Translations under genes and position numbers: made by a program
The notes under the pieces: generated by a model
What the model was told of the DNA's origin: nothing
The model's database searches: none
The model's input: only the letters and a program-made list of their open reading frames with translations
Shown here: positions 24,929-32,021 of the stretch, piece by piece
Position numbering within the stretch: position 1 is the stretch's first letter
Layout: every line of letters starts with the position of its first letter
NCBI GenBank assembly: GCA_020631215.1
Contig: JAHDHS010000017.1
Coordinates: 1-42,856 of the forward strand
From: Hellea sp.
GTDB lineage: Bacteria; Pseudomonadota; Alphaproteobacteria; Caulobacterales; Maricaulaceae
Length of the DNA stretch: 42,856 bases
Reading direction: 5' to 3'

Positions 24929-25876
24929 TTAAAAAGAGAAACCCGGGATGAGGCTGCTGTAAAAACTGTTGCGATGTTTTAAAATTTTAGGGGCCTCGCC
25001 GTCGAAACACCGCCGGAAGCTGACGCTCGCACCGGGCGCAATTTGTCCCAACAACCATAAATCCGCCTGTATGATTTGCAGAGCCCTTGCATAACCACCC
25101 GTACAATGGCCATCAGCCAGTGCCAGTATAGGCTGCCCATCCGGCGGGACTTGCAGACTGCCCGGAAGGAGAGGCGAGCTGGTCATATATAGAGGCTCTG
25201 TTAAGGTGATCTTGTCACCCTTTAAACGCGATCCCATCCGGTCCGTGGCTGAGGTCGCATAGAATGGTGTCGTAAATAGGTAACGCCGGGAGTCCATGTC
25301 CAGCAGTTCCCATTCCGGGCCGGATCTGGCACGCAGGACGATATGATTAGACAGCATTGGCACAAAGGGGGCGGGGAGGTTGTTAATAGCCCCATGCTCG
25401 ACGCTCAAAGATTTAACAACATCCCCGGTCTTGAGCGCACGGCCCTCTATACCGCCCAGCTGTGCCGGTGTGTAAGTTGCTCGGCTGCCTAAAAATTCAT
25501 CCCCATCCAGGCCGCCTGCCACGGCGATATAAGCCCGGCATCCGGCGCGTGTATAGCTGAGCGTTAGAATGTCACCGGCTTCAACCGTGATCGCTTTGTG
25601 GGGAGGGATGTTTTGGCCATTGACCTGTGCCCACATTTGCGCGCCTGTGACGGCCACGACAGTCTCGCGCTCAAAACGGATATGCAGACCGCCCAAAGCA
25701 CATTCCAGAGCGGGCGTGTTCCACGGATTTCCCACCAGAAAATTTCCGAGCGCAAAGGCCAGCTTATCCGCAGCACCGCCGCCGGGAATGCCTTGGTGAC
25801 GATAGCCATGCCGTCCGGCATCCTGCAAGGTGGTCTGAGTGCCTCCGGACAAAACTGTAATGATAGGGGCGCTCAT
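24929..25876 (-). CDS. pxpC: 5-oxoprolinase subunit C (biotin-dependent carboxyltransferase-like, KipA)
   Basis: 315 aa. Starts with SGGTQTTLQDAGRHGYRHQGIPGGGAAD-type sequence typical of the KipA/PxpC domain and carries LECALGGLHIRF, VAVTGAQ, CRAYIAVAGGLD, LGSRATYTPAQLGG, and near the C-terminus MTSSPLLPGSLQVPPDGQP. With PxpA and PxpB it forms the ATP-dependent prokaryotic 5-oxoprolinase that turns 5-oxo-L-proline into glutamate. It overlaps pxpB by 4 bp and is followed by pabBC. The length is normal. Older annotations call it allophanate hydrolase subunit 2-like; the full A-B-C set here favours the 5-oxoprolinase reading. Confidence 0.93.
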   Translation of the reverse strand: MSAPIITVLSGGTQTTLQDAGRHGYRHQGIPGGGAADKLAFALGNFLVGNPWNTPALECALGGLHIRFERETVVAVTGAQMWAQVNGQNIPPHKAITVEAGDILTLSYTRAGCRAYIAVAGGLDGDEFLGSRATYTPAQLGGIEGRALKTGDVVKSLSVEHGAINNLPAPFVPMLSNHIVLRARSGPEWELLDMDSRRYLFTTPFYATSATDRMGSRLKGDKITLTEPLYMTSSPLLPGSLQVPPDGQPILALADGHCTGGYARALQIIQADLWLLGQIAPGASVSFRRCFDGEAPKILKHRNSFYSSLIPGFSF

Positions 25877-26529
25877 TGCGGTACAAAACGGACTTTATCG
25901 CCCGCCTCCAATAAGAAGGGCTCTTCGCGATCCTTGTCAAAAATCGACAGGGGTGTGCGTCCAATGATTTGCCAGCCACCGGGAGACTCCAGCCCGTATA
26001 TTCCGGTCTGCCAATTGGCTATGCCGACCGACCCGGCAGGCACCTTAGCCCTCGGCGTGGCCTGTCGTGGATGGTGCAATTTTTTCGGGGCTTCAGAAAG
26101 AAATGTAAATCCGGGAATAAAGCCCATCATACAGACCCGGTAGGGTTCAGCGCTGTGCAATTTTATGACCTCAGATTCAGATAAGCCTGAAGACTGACTT
26201 ATGGTTGCCATATCTGGCCCGTCCTCACCACCATAATAGACAGGAATGTCAATGATACGGTCAGTTTGTTTTCCGGCTTTATTGCCATGCCTCATGATCT
26301 GATCTTCAACTCTGCGCTTGGCGGATTCCAGCGTGAGTGATCCTGAATCAAACACGACAACCAAGCTGTTATAGGCAAGTACAATTTCACGCCAAATATT
26401 CGTTTTTCTAAGTGAGGCCGCCAGAGTATGAAGCGCGTCGCTTACGTGATGAGAAAACCCGTCCGTTTCATATTGGACAAGGATGGCATGGTCGCCATAG
26501 GCCGATATGCGCGGTGACAATTGGGTCAT
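25873..26529 (-). CDS. pxpB: 5-oxoprolinase subunit B (KipI-like)
   Basis: 218 aa. ISAYGDHAILVQY near the start and IPVYYGGEDGPD, then the family hallmark MMGFIPGFTFL and a C-terminal PAGSVGIANWQTGIYGLESPGGW with GRTP are diagnostic of the KipI/PxpB domain. It is the middle gene of pxpABC: it starts directly after the pxpA stop and overlaps pxpC by 4 bp (25873-25876). PxpB-PxpC form the phosphorylating and hydrolysing part of 5-oxoprolinase in the cytoplasm. In Bacillus the homologue KipI also inhibits the kinase KinA; no such partner is visible here. Confidence 0.94.
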   Translation of the reverse strand: MTQLSPRISAYGDHAILVQYETDGFSHHVSDALHTLAASLRKTNIWREIVLAYNSLVVVFDSGSLTLESAKRRVEDQIMRHGNKAGKQTDRIIDIPVYYGGEDGPDMATISQSSGLSESEVIKLHSAEPYRVCMMGFIPGFTFLSEAPKKLHHPRQATPRAKVPAGSVGIANWQTGIYGLESPGGWQIIGRTPLSIFDKDREEPFLLEAGDKVRFVPQ

Positions 26530-27303
26530 TTATCGGGCAAAGGCTTTGATCTGAATGCCCAGTGACTCAATCGCTTTTTTGGCTTCGATTGCGGTTTCCA
26601 CGGCCCCGGCACTGTCGCCATGTACGCAGAGCGAGCGGGCATTGATATTCAGCGTTCCACCGGACTCCGTCTGCACTTCACCCGTTGAAGCCAGGGCGCA
26701 GGCTTGTGCCAGCCGCGCCGTCTGGTCTTTGATGACGGCGCCGGGCTTGGAGCGCGAAAGTAAATGTCCGTCATCCGTATAGCGCCGGTCAATAAAGCCT
26801 TCGGCGACAAATGTCAGCCCGACTTCATTGGCGGCCCGGCCCATGGCCGAATTAGGCCCACCCAAGAAAGCCAGTTCAGGATCCAAATCATAAATAACCT
26901 CGGCGATTAAGTCCGATTTCTCCCGGTCTTTGACCGCATCATTATAAAGCGCGCCATGCGGTTTCACATAGGCCACACGCGTCCCATGCTGAGCCGCGAT
27001 CTCGGTCAATTTCGTGATTTGCCGTTTCAGACTGTCGATCAGATCCCTTTTTTGGATATCTACCCCGAGGACGAGAGATGTGCGGCCGAAATTATCCTTG
27101 TCCGGATAGGCTGGGTGGGCGCCGATAACGACGCCATTGGCTAAGGCGTTTTTCACAGTGGTTGTCATGCTGGCATCATCCCCGGCGTGACCGCCGCAGG
27201 CAATATTGGCCGAGCTGATGGCCGTGACGATCTGCGCTTCGGCCCACGCCCAGTCGGGATTACTCGCTTCGCCAATATCTGCATTTAGGTCGATCGTTTT
27301 CAT
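26530..27303 (-). CDS. pxpA: 5-oxoprolinase subunit A (LamB/YcsF family)
   Basis: 257 aa. MKTIDLNADIGE at the start, SSANIACGGHAGDDASM, VVIGAHPAYPD, YVKPHGALYN, EGFIDRRYTDDGHLLSR and LCVHGDSAGAVE are all LamB/YcsF signatures. It is the first gene of the pxpABC-pabBC run on the minus strand. The 55 bp between it and the divergent TauE/SafE gene must hold both promoters. 5-Oxoproline forms spontaneously from glutamine and at damaged protein N-termini, so the operon is most likely for detoxification and recycling to glutamate. Confidence 0.96.
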   Translation of the reverse strand: MKTIDLNADIGEASNPDWAWAEAQIVTAISSANIACGGHAGDDASMTTTVKNALANGVVIGAHPAYPDKDNFGRTSLVLGVDIQKRDLIDSLKRQITKLTEIAAQHGTRVAYVKPHGALYNDAVKDREKSDLIAEVIYDLDPELAFLGGPNSAMGRAANEVGLTFVAEGFIDRRYTDDGHLLSRSKPGAVIKDQTARLAQACALASTGEVQTESGGTLNINARSLCVHGDSAGAVETAIEAKKAIESLGIQIKAFAR

Positions 27304-27358
27304 ATGTGCTCTCTAGCAGTAAAATTGCGTTTGCCTATATGGTTTTCTGCGGTCAAAA

Positions 27359-28108
27359 GTGGATATGATAGAAAATCCAATCTTTTGGGTCACGGCTGTG
27401 ATCGCTGTCATTATTACAGGCATATCCAAGGGCGGCTTTGGCGGGCTTGCTTTGTTCGCTGTGCCGCTCATGGCCTTAACTATATCTCCGATCCAAGCGG
27501 CCAGCATTATGTTGCCCATATTGATCATTATGGATTGGGTGAGTGCGTGGTCATACCGGAAACATTGGAACAAACCGCTTGTCATGCGCATGGTCCCGGC
27601 GGCCATAATCGGCATAGGCATAGGCTGGTTGCTCGCCGGATATGTCACCGATGATCTGGTTCGAGTTATTGTCGGACTGATTGCCATAGCGTTTCCTTTA
27701 TATCACTGGTTTGGGCCCAAATCCGGTGTGGAAGCCATCAAGGACAGTCCCGTTGCCGGCTATATTGCGGGCGCGGTTGCGGGGTTCACCAGTTTCATTG
27801 CTCATGCCGGCGGCCCGCCTTTTAAAGCTTATGCGATCCCGCAAGGCCTGCCCCACAGGATATTCGCGGGAAGCGCCGTTATGTTTTTCTTTGTCGTCAA
27901 TGCGGTCAAACTCATCCCATATGGCGCATTGGGGCAGCTGGATAAAACAAATCTCACGACCTCTGCCATATTGATGCCGCTCGCCCCGATTGGGGTGCTG
28001 ATCGGGGTCTGGCTGGTCAAGCGGATTGACGGGACTCTGTTTTACCGAATTATGTATTGTCTGATATTCCTGACGGGTCTGAAGCTTCTTTGGGACGCGC
28101 TGGTTTAG
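27359..28108 (+). CDS. TauE/SafE family sulfite exporter-type permease
   Basis: 249 aa, almost wholly hydrophobic, with about seven to eight membrane helices. The two half-repeats of the family are visible: IITGISKGGFGGLALFAVPL near the start and AGAVAGFTSFIAHAGGPPFKAY in the second half. Members export or import sulfite, sulfoacetate and other small organosulfur or organic anions. The start is GTG at 27359; an in-frame ATG at 27365 is equally possible and neither has a strong site. It is divergent from pxpA and convergent with oxyR (12 bp between stops). Substrate unknown; the neighbour pxpABC offers no proven link. Confidence 0.92.
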   Translation: MDMIENPIFWVTAVIAVIITGISKGGFGGLALFAVPLMALTISPIQAASIMLPILIIMDWVSAWSYRKHWNKPLVMRMVPAAIIGIGIGWLLAGYVTDDLVRVIVGLIAIAFPLYHWFGPKSGVEAIKDSPVAGYIAGAVAGFTSFIAHAGGPPFKAYAIPQGLPHRIFAGSAVMFFFVVNAVKLIPYGALGQLDKTNLTTSAILMPLAPIGVLIGVWLVKRIDGTLFYRIMYCLIFLTGLKLLWDALV

Positions 28109-28120
28109 CCCCGCACTCAT

Positions 28121-29032
28121 TTAGCCTTCGCCAATATCAACATGGCTTGGCAGGCCGGTTTGGATTAACTCTGCCAGAGCGCGCAGGACCTCCGCCCGCG
28201 GAAAACGTTTCCGGTATGTCAGATAAATCTGACGGGCGGCGGATTTATCGGTCAGTTTCCGCGAATCCAGACCCAGGTCACTGGACCAGCTCCCCCGCAT
28301 GGCAAGCGCAGGCACCAATGTCACGCCTTGGCCTGTGGCAACCAAATTGATCAATGTTTCAAGCGATGTCGCGCGCAGGCTTTGTCGCCCCGGTCTCTGG
28401 GCCGGGCGGCAAATCGAGAGCGCCTGATCACGGAAACAATGCCCTTCTGTCAGGAGCAGCACATCATCCTGTTTCACATCCGACATGCTGGCCTCATCAA
28501 GTTCATGCAATTCGTGATCTTCGGGGAAAATCAGCCAGAACGGTTCTGAGTAAAGCGGGATAGATGTCAGGCTGTCTTCCTCTGGTGGCGTTGCCAATAT
28601 GGCCGCGTCCAGTTCCCCGGACAGCAAAGATTCATTCAGCCGGTCAGTAATATCCTCTCGATAGGTTATCGCGAGTTTAGGTAATTTTTGAGCCATCTGT
28701 CCGACAAACATCGGAATCAAATAAGGCGCGATGGTCGGGATGAGGCCAAGGGACAAATTCCCTGCCAGCGGATCCTGCGCCGAAGCGGCGACAGCTTTGA
28801 TACGTTTGGCCGCGTCACGGGCTTCCTGCGCGATCAGGATGATCTCTGATCCGATATCGGTAACCCGAATACCCTTATGGCTGCGCTCAAATAATGTCAC
28901 ACCCAACTGTTCTTCCAGCTTTTTAATCTGCCCGGACAAGGTCGGCTGGCTGACATGGCAGCTCTCGGCGGCCCGTCCGAAATGCTTGTGTTCGGCGACG
29001 GCGCAAATGTAATCAAGATCACGTAGGTTCAT
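28121..29032 (-). CDS. oxyR: OxyR peroxide-sensing LysR-type regulator
   Basis: 303 aa from ATG 29032, chosen because it gives the family N-terminus MNLRDLDYICAVAEH; the open frame extends 93 codons upstream without homology. The helix-turn-helix contains HFGRAAESCHVSQPTLSGQI. The effector domain has LGLIPTIAPYLIP, LTEGHCFRDQALSIC, in which the two cysteines fall at residues 199 and 208, the exact numbers of the E. coli peroxide-sensing pair, and RATSLETLINLVATGQGVTL. OxyR forms a C199-C208 disulfide with hydrogen peroxide and activates catalase and peroxiredoxin genes. None of these lies next to it here, so the regulon is elsewhere. It is divergent from eipA across 142 bp. Confidence 0.95.
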   Translation of the reverse strand: MNLRDLDYICAVAEHKHFGRAAESCHVSQPTLSGQIKKLEEQLGVTLFERSHKGIRVTDIGSEIILIAQEARDAAKRIKAVAASAQDPLAGNLSLGLIPTIAPYLIPMFVGQMAQKLPKLAITYREDITDRLNESLLSGELDAAILATPPEEDSLTSIPLYSEPFWLIFPEDHELHELDEASMSDVKQDDVLLLTEGHCFRDQALSICRPAQRPGRQSLRATSLETLINLVATGQGVTLVPALAMRGSWSSDLGLDSRKLTDKSAARQIYLTYRKRFPRAEVLRALAELIQTGLPSHVDIGEG

Positions 29033-29124
29033 AGCCTCTGACTCATAATCTATAAAATCTCTCAGAACAAATGGATGATGATTGCAGCGGGGACTGCAGC
29101 CCGCCGTCACAAATTTGCCTTTTA

Positions 29125-29148
29125 TTAACCTTAATGAGTGAGTCGTTA
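29125..29148 (+). promoter_or_regulatory. Possible CtrA half-sites and a GANTC site upstream of eipA
   Basis: TTAACCTTAA starts at 29125, GAGTC (a GANTC site) is at 29140-29144, and GTTAAG follows. TTAACC resembles the CtrA half-site, and eipA is reported to be under CtrA control in Brucella. The spacing does not give a full TTAA-N7-TTAA box, so the call is weak. It is 27-50 bases upstream of the eipA start. Confidence 0.35.
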
Positions 29149-29174
29149 AGGCCACACATGAATGAGGGACAGCT

Positions 29175-29828
29175 ATGTCTGATTTTGCCGCCCATATCTC
29201 CCATTTCCGCATGAATTGGAAAGCGCTGAGCTTTGCTGTTCTGTGTGCCAGCGCTTTGGCATTGACATCTTGCGCGACCCCGCAAAGCAACCCGACCGGC
29301 CATAATGACATTAAACAGGCACAGGCTCAAAGCGGCCAACACGCTGAAACCTATAATGAAAATGAACTGGTCACAGCGATTTCGACGCATTTGGGCGTGA
29401 CATCCGAATCGGCGGCGTCTGCGGTCGAACGCTTGTTTAAAGATCGCGGCCGCCCGACGGGTTATATTACCGGCCAGGAAGGGAGCGGCGCAGTGATTAT
29501 CGGCGCGCGTTACGGTCAAGGCACGCTTTGGATGAAAGACGGCAGAACTAAGAAAGTCTATTGGCAAGGTCCTTCTGTTGGGTTTGATGGCGGGGCGGAC
29601 GTCTCCAAAGTCTTCACGCTGGTCTATGGTCTGGAAGATCCCGAATATATTTATCAGCGTTTCCCGGGTGTTGACGGCTCGGCCTATTTGGTGGCGGGTA
29701 TGGCAATCAATTATCAACGGGCCAATGGCGTCACTCTGGCACCAGTGCGCACAGGCGTCGGCGTTCGTCTTGGGGCCAATGTCAATTATATCAGCATGAC
29801 AAGAAAACGCAGCCTCATTCCGCTTTAG
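29175..29828 (+). CDS. eipA: EipA-like envelope integrity lipoprotein (DUF1134)
   Basis: 217 aa; ATG 29175 preceded by GAGGG. The signal region ends in lipobox ALALTSC with the acceptor Cys at 33; the 12 residues ahead of MNWKALSF could instead be untranslated. The DUF1134 core runs from about 100 to the end: YWQGPSVGFDGGADVSKVF, LVYGLEDPEYIYQRFPGVDGSAYLV, NYQRANG, LAPVRTGVGVRLGANVNYI. EipA is a conserved alphaproteobacterial periplasmic beta-barrel-like protein needed for envelope stress resistance in Brucella. Most EipA proteins are described as soluble periplasmic; a lipobox here suggests anchoring, but the Cys may be chance. A hairpin follows the stop. Confidence 0.92.
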   Translation: MSDFAAHISHFRMNWKALSFAVLCASALALTSCATPQSNPTGHNDIKQAQAQSGQHAETYNENELVTAISTHLGVTSESAASAVERLFKDRGRPTGYITGQEGSGAVIIGARYGQGTLWMKDGRTKKVYWQGPSVGFDGGADVSKVFTLVYGLEDPEYIYQRFPGVDGSAYLVAGMAINYQRANGVTLAPVRTGVGVRLGANVNYISMTRKRSLIPL

Positions 29829-29842
29829 GGCCTTTCTGTTCC

Positions 29843-29886
29843 TGTCATCCCGGATCGCGCCGCTACACGGCTTGTTCGGGATGACA
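29843..29886. terminator. Long imperfect palindrome after eipA (terminator or REP-like element)
   Basis: TGTCATCCCG (29843-29852) pairs perfectly with CGGGATGACA (29877-29886), and an inner GCCG/CGGC stem (29859-29862 with 29868-29871) stacks within it. No T-run follows, so it is a weak intrinsic terminator. The sequence style matches short palindromes dispersed in many alphaproteobacterial genomes. Only one copy is seen in this window. Confidence 0.6.
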
Positions 29887-29959
29887 TATTAGGAATAGCC
29901 GAGTTTCCTTTCCTGCTGGCCATCGTGGGCTCAGCCTTTTGAGTTAAACAAAGCAGGAC

Positions 29960-30091
29960 ATGCCCGCGAAGCTTAAGCCTCCGATGGAAACCAAAGGAGG
30001 GAAGTATATTTTTACGAAGACTTTCGCTTCGCGGCGATGCGTTTTCGCTGACGGCCGGTATATACGCAGACAGTCAATGCAGATGTTGTAA
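29960..30091 (+). CDS. Possible small protein, 43 aa, unknown
   Basis: ATG at 29960 has AGCAGGA directly upstream, and the frame runs 43 codons to TAA at 30089-30091, ending 5 bp before repeat copy B. The product begins MPAKLKPPMETKGGKYIF and contains KTFASRRCVFADGRYI; it is basic and has no signal peptide or membrane helix. No family is recognised. It could be a genuine small protein, the 5' remnant of a gene broken near the repeat, or chance. The 637-bp gap (29829-30465) holds no other supportable gene; a 63-codon minus-strand frame over the same bases has no ribosome-binding site and is rejected. Confidence 0.35.
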   Translation: MPAKLKPPMETKGGKYIFTKTFASRRCVFADGRYIRRQSMQML

Positions 30092-30095
30092 ATAT

Positions 30096-30222
30096 CTACA
30101 CGTCTGGTCAGCTCTCGCCAGCAGGCCCGGCACAACCGAATGTGTCACCATCCGGCGCTCAACCCGCACCATCTCCTGACCCAGCAACTGACCGGTTACC
30201 TGTCCCAAGGCCAAAAGAACGA
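30096..30222. repeat. Dispersed 127-bp repeat, copy B
   Basis: Same orientation as 1-127, 123 of 127 bases identical by direct comparison. The match ends at 30222; both copies diverge after GAACGA. The plus frame encodes a Pro-rich peptide with SPAGPAQPNV and PVPRPKER before stopping at 30226-30228. It lies in the gene-poor gap between eipA and the barrel protein gene. Confidence 0.9.
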
Positions 30223-30405
30223 GTCTAAAATACTACGATTGCTGAGAGTGAGGATTTAATTTTCTCTGGTTTTGAAAATAAAGAGAATTTGCGATTTCAG
30301 CGGGGATTTAACCGTTACCGGTTGCTTATGCGCTATGTGTATTTTTAAATGCCATTCAGTTTCTATTCACTTGAATTTTGGCTAAAGACATGCATCAAGG
30401 AATTG

Positions 30406-30413
30406 TTAACCAT
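30406..30413 (+). promoter_or_regulatory. CtrA half-site-like TTAACCAT upstream of the barrel gene
   Basis: The 8-mer TTAACCAT at 30406-30413 matches the half-site form of the CtrA binding sequence of Caulobacter. It lies 53 bases before the start of the gene at 30466, a plausible promoter position. A further dyad, AACCG-TTAC-CGGTT, lies near 30309. A single 8-mer is weak evidence. Confidence 0.3.
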
Positions 30414-30465
30414 AATCCTGCGTGCGTAACTTTCATTCAGGACTGCTTTTAAGGGGTGGGAAACC

Positions 30466-31926
30466 ATGAAAAAGTCAATTTTATTCAGCGCCGTGTCTGC
30501 AATCAGTTTGCTGGCAGCGGGGTCAGCTAATGCGCATGATGACGGGTGGTATCTGCGCGGCAATGCCGGTTACGGCGTACATACGGAAGGCGGCATATCC
30601 GGCGATATGAGCAGTGCGGTCCATGATGGCGGCGTACAAAGTGAAGGCGGCCCGGCGGCCTCTTTGGGGATAGGCTATGATTTTGGTGACAACTGGCGTC
30701 TGGAGCTGGATGGCGACACAATGTGGACAGATCTTGGCTCTATTGGGCAATTGCCTTCCAGCTTTGCCAAGGTTCGTACCAATACATTGATGCTAAACGC
30801 GCTCTATGACTTCGACGGTTTCGGCAAGTGGGAGCCTTATGTCGGCGCAGGTCTGGGTCTTGTTCAGGGCAAGGCTGATATCGTCGCGCATGACTTTGTT
30901 GGCCCTGGCGATAATCTGCTGCGCTCTCCGGCTTGTATCGGGGACCGCACAGCAAGACAGCCTGAAAGCTGTGCCATTAGCGATAAAGACACCGGGTTCG
31001 GTTGGCAGTTATTGGCGGGTGTGGGCCGTGAGCTGACGGATAATCTGACATGGGACACGCATTACACATATTTGAATGGTCCGGATCTGGATGTGGACGG
31101 CATTCGGACAAACCTATCAACCAATGCCACCACGCCTATTGCGGCGACCCTGAAAGATGTCGGCGCGCATACGATTATGACGGGTTTGCGCTATACATTC
31201 GGTCATAAGCATGAGGCCCCCAAGGCAATCACACCGCCACCGCCCATGCGCGATTATAAATGCTGGGACGGCTCTATGGTGTTCAATGCAGGTCAATGTC
31301 CGGCGCAGCCCGCCCCAGAACCTGTGGCGAATGTGGCGTGTTGGGATGGCTCCATGGTCTTTAATGCGGCTCAGTGTCCGGCTCAGCCAGCACCTGCGCC
31401 TGCACCCGCGCCGACTTACACATGTTGGGACGGGTCTGTCACTTATGATTTGGCAACATGTCCGGCCCAGCCGCAACCCGTTGTTCAGCAGACCAATCTG
31501 AACATTTGCGGCAGCTCGCCTGTGGCCATCTTTAACGTGCCGGTCAACAGCACGCCGAAGCAAATGGCGCGTCTGGGTACGATGCCGGAATTTGGTGACA
31601 GCCACGGTCTGACGCCAAGCCAGTTCTACGACAAGCTCAATAACCGTTATAACAGCAATGCGGTTGATAAGGCTTATTTGAACTATCTGTTCAAATCCAT
31701 GGGCTACAGTAATGGCTGGTCTGATGCGCAGCCTTACATGTTCAGCGAAGAAGTTCTGCCTGTTGGAACGCGTGGTATGCTGGGCTTAGGCAAGCAGCAT
31801 CACTATGAATATTCTATTCTGCCGACCAATGAACGTGATCGTCAGGCCTTCCGTATTCAAAGTGCGAATGGCTCTGTGGTTCACTTCATGAAGACATGCG
31901 GCAACTATATGTATGCCTGTGAATAG
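30466..31926 (+). CDS. Outer-membrane beta-barrel protein with Cys-Trp repeats and unrecognised C-terminal domain
   Basis: 486 aa; the ATG has AAGGGG upstream. A signal peptide ends at SANA (residue 23). Residues 24-248 look like an eight-stranded OmpA/OmpW-type barrel (GWYLRGNAGYG, SLGIGYDFGDNWRLEL, WEPYVGAGLGLV, HTIMTGLRYTFG, the last strand ending in an aromatic-type pattern). Residues 255-340 form a Pro-rich linker with three copies of a CWDGS unit whose cysteines are 12 residues apart (266/278, 292/304, 320/332). Residues 345-486 are a compact domain with four Cys and no OmpA peptidoglycan-binding signature. OmpA-like barrels with Pro-rich linkers normally end in that domain, so this tail is unusual. 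An abundant envelope protein is inferred from the setting and strong start. Confidence 0.85.
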   Translation: MKKSILFSAVSAISLLAAGSANAHDDGWYLRGNAGYGVHTEGGISGDMSSAVHDGGVQSEGGPAASLGIGYDFGDNWRLELDGDTMWTDLGSIGQLPSSFAKVRTNTLMLNALYDFDGFGKWEPYVGAGLGLVQGKADIVAHDFVGPGDNLLRSPACIGDRTARQPESCAISDKDTGFGWQLLAGVGRELTDNLTWDTHYTYLNGPDLDVDGIRTNLSTNATTPIAATLKDVGAHTIMTGLRYTFGHKHEAPKAITPPPPMRDYKCWDGSMVFNAGQCPAQPAPEPVANVACWDGSMVFNAAQCPAQPAPAPAPAPTYTCWDGSVTYDLATCPAQPQPVVQQTNLNICGSSPVAIFNVPVNSTPKQMARLGTMPEFGDSHGLTPSQFYDKLNNRYNSNAVDKAYLNYLFKSMGYSNGWSDAQPYMFSEEVLPVGTRGMLGLGKQHHYEYSILPTNERDRQAFRIQSANGSVVHFMKTCGNYMYACE

Positions 31927-31968
31927 AATGAAATGACATGGCTGCAGCCCTTCGGGGCCGCAGCTTTG

Positions 31969-32006
31969 AAACCCGCTCCGGTTGCCGCCGCCGCGGGTTT
32001 CTTTTT
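31969..32006 (+). terminator. Terminator after the barrel protein gene
   Basis: AAACCCGC (31969-31976) pairs with GCGGGTTT (31993-32000), followed by CTTTTTG. Just upstream a second hairpin with a TTCG loop (about 31941-31964, GCTGC with GCAGC and GCCC with GGGC) precedes it. Together they form a strong double-hairpin terminator between convergent genes. Confidence 0.85.
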
Positions 32007-32021
32007 GCCTGAATTTAGCGG

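Noticed and set aside
29033-29311. 93-codon N-terminal extension of oxyR
   Set aside because: LysR proteins begin at MNLRDLDY here, which also puts the cysteines at 199 and 208; the extension would cover the eipA promoter.
29043-29717. 224-codon minus-strand frame opposite eipA
   Set aside because: Overlaps eipA and the oxyR upstream region; the eipA strand carries clear DUF1134 motifs.
29944-30135. 63-codon minus-strand frame in the gap after eipA
   Set aside because: No ribosome-binding site, antisense to the better-supported 43-codon frame and partly inside the repeat.
31261-31470. CWDGS units as a carbohydrate-binding module
   Set aside because: The units are too short (13 residues Cys to Cys) and no known binding residues can be placed; left as unassigned repeats.
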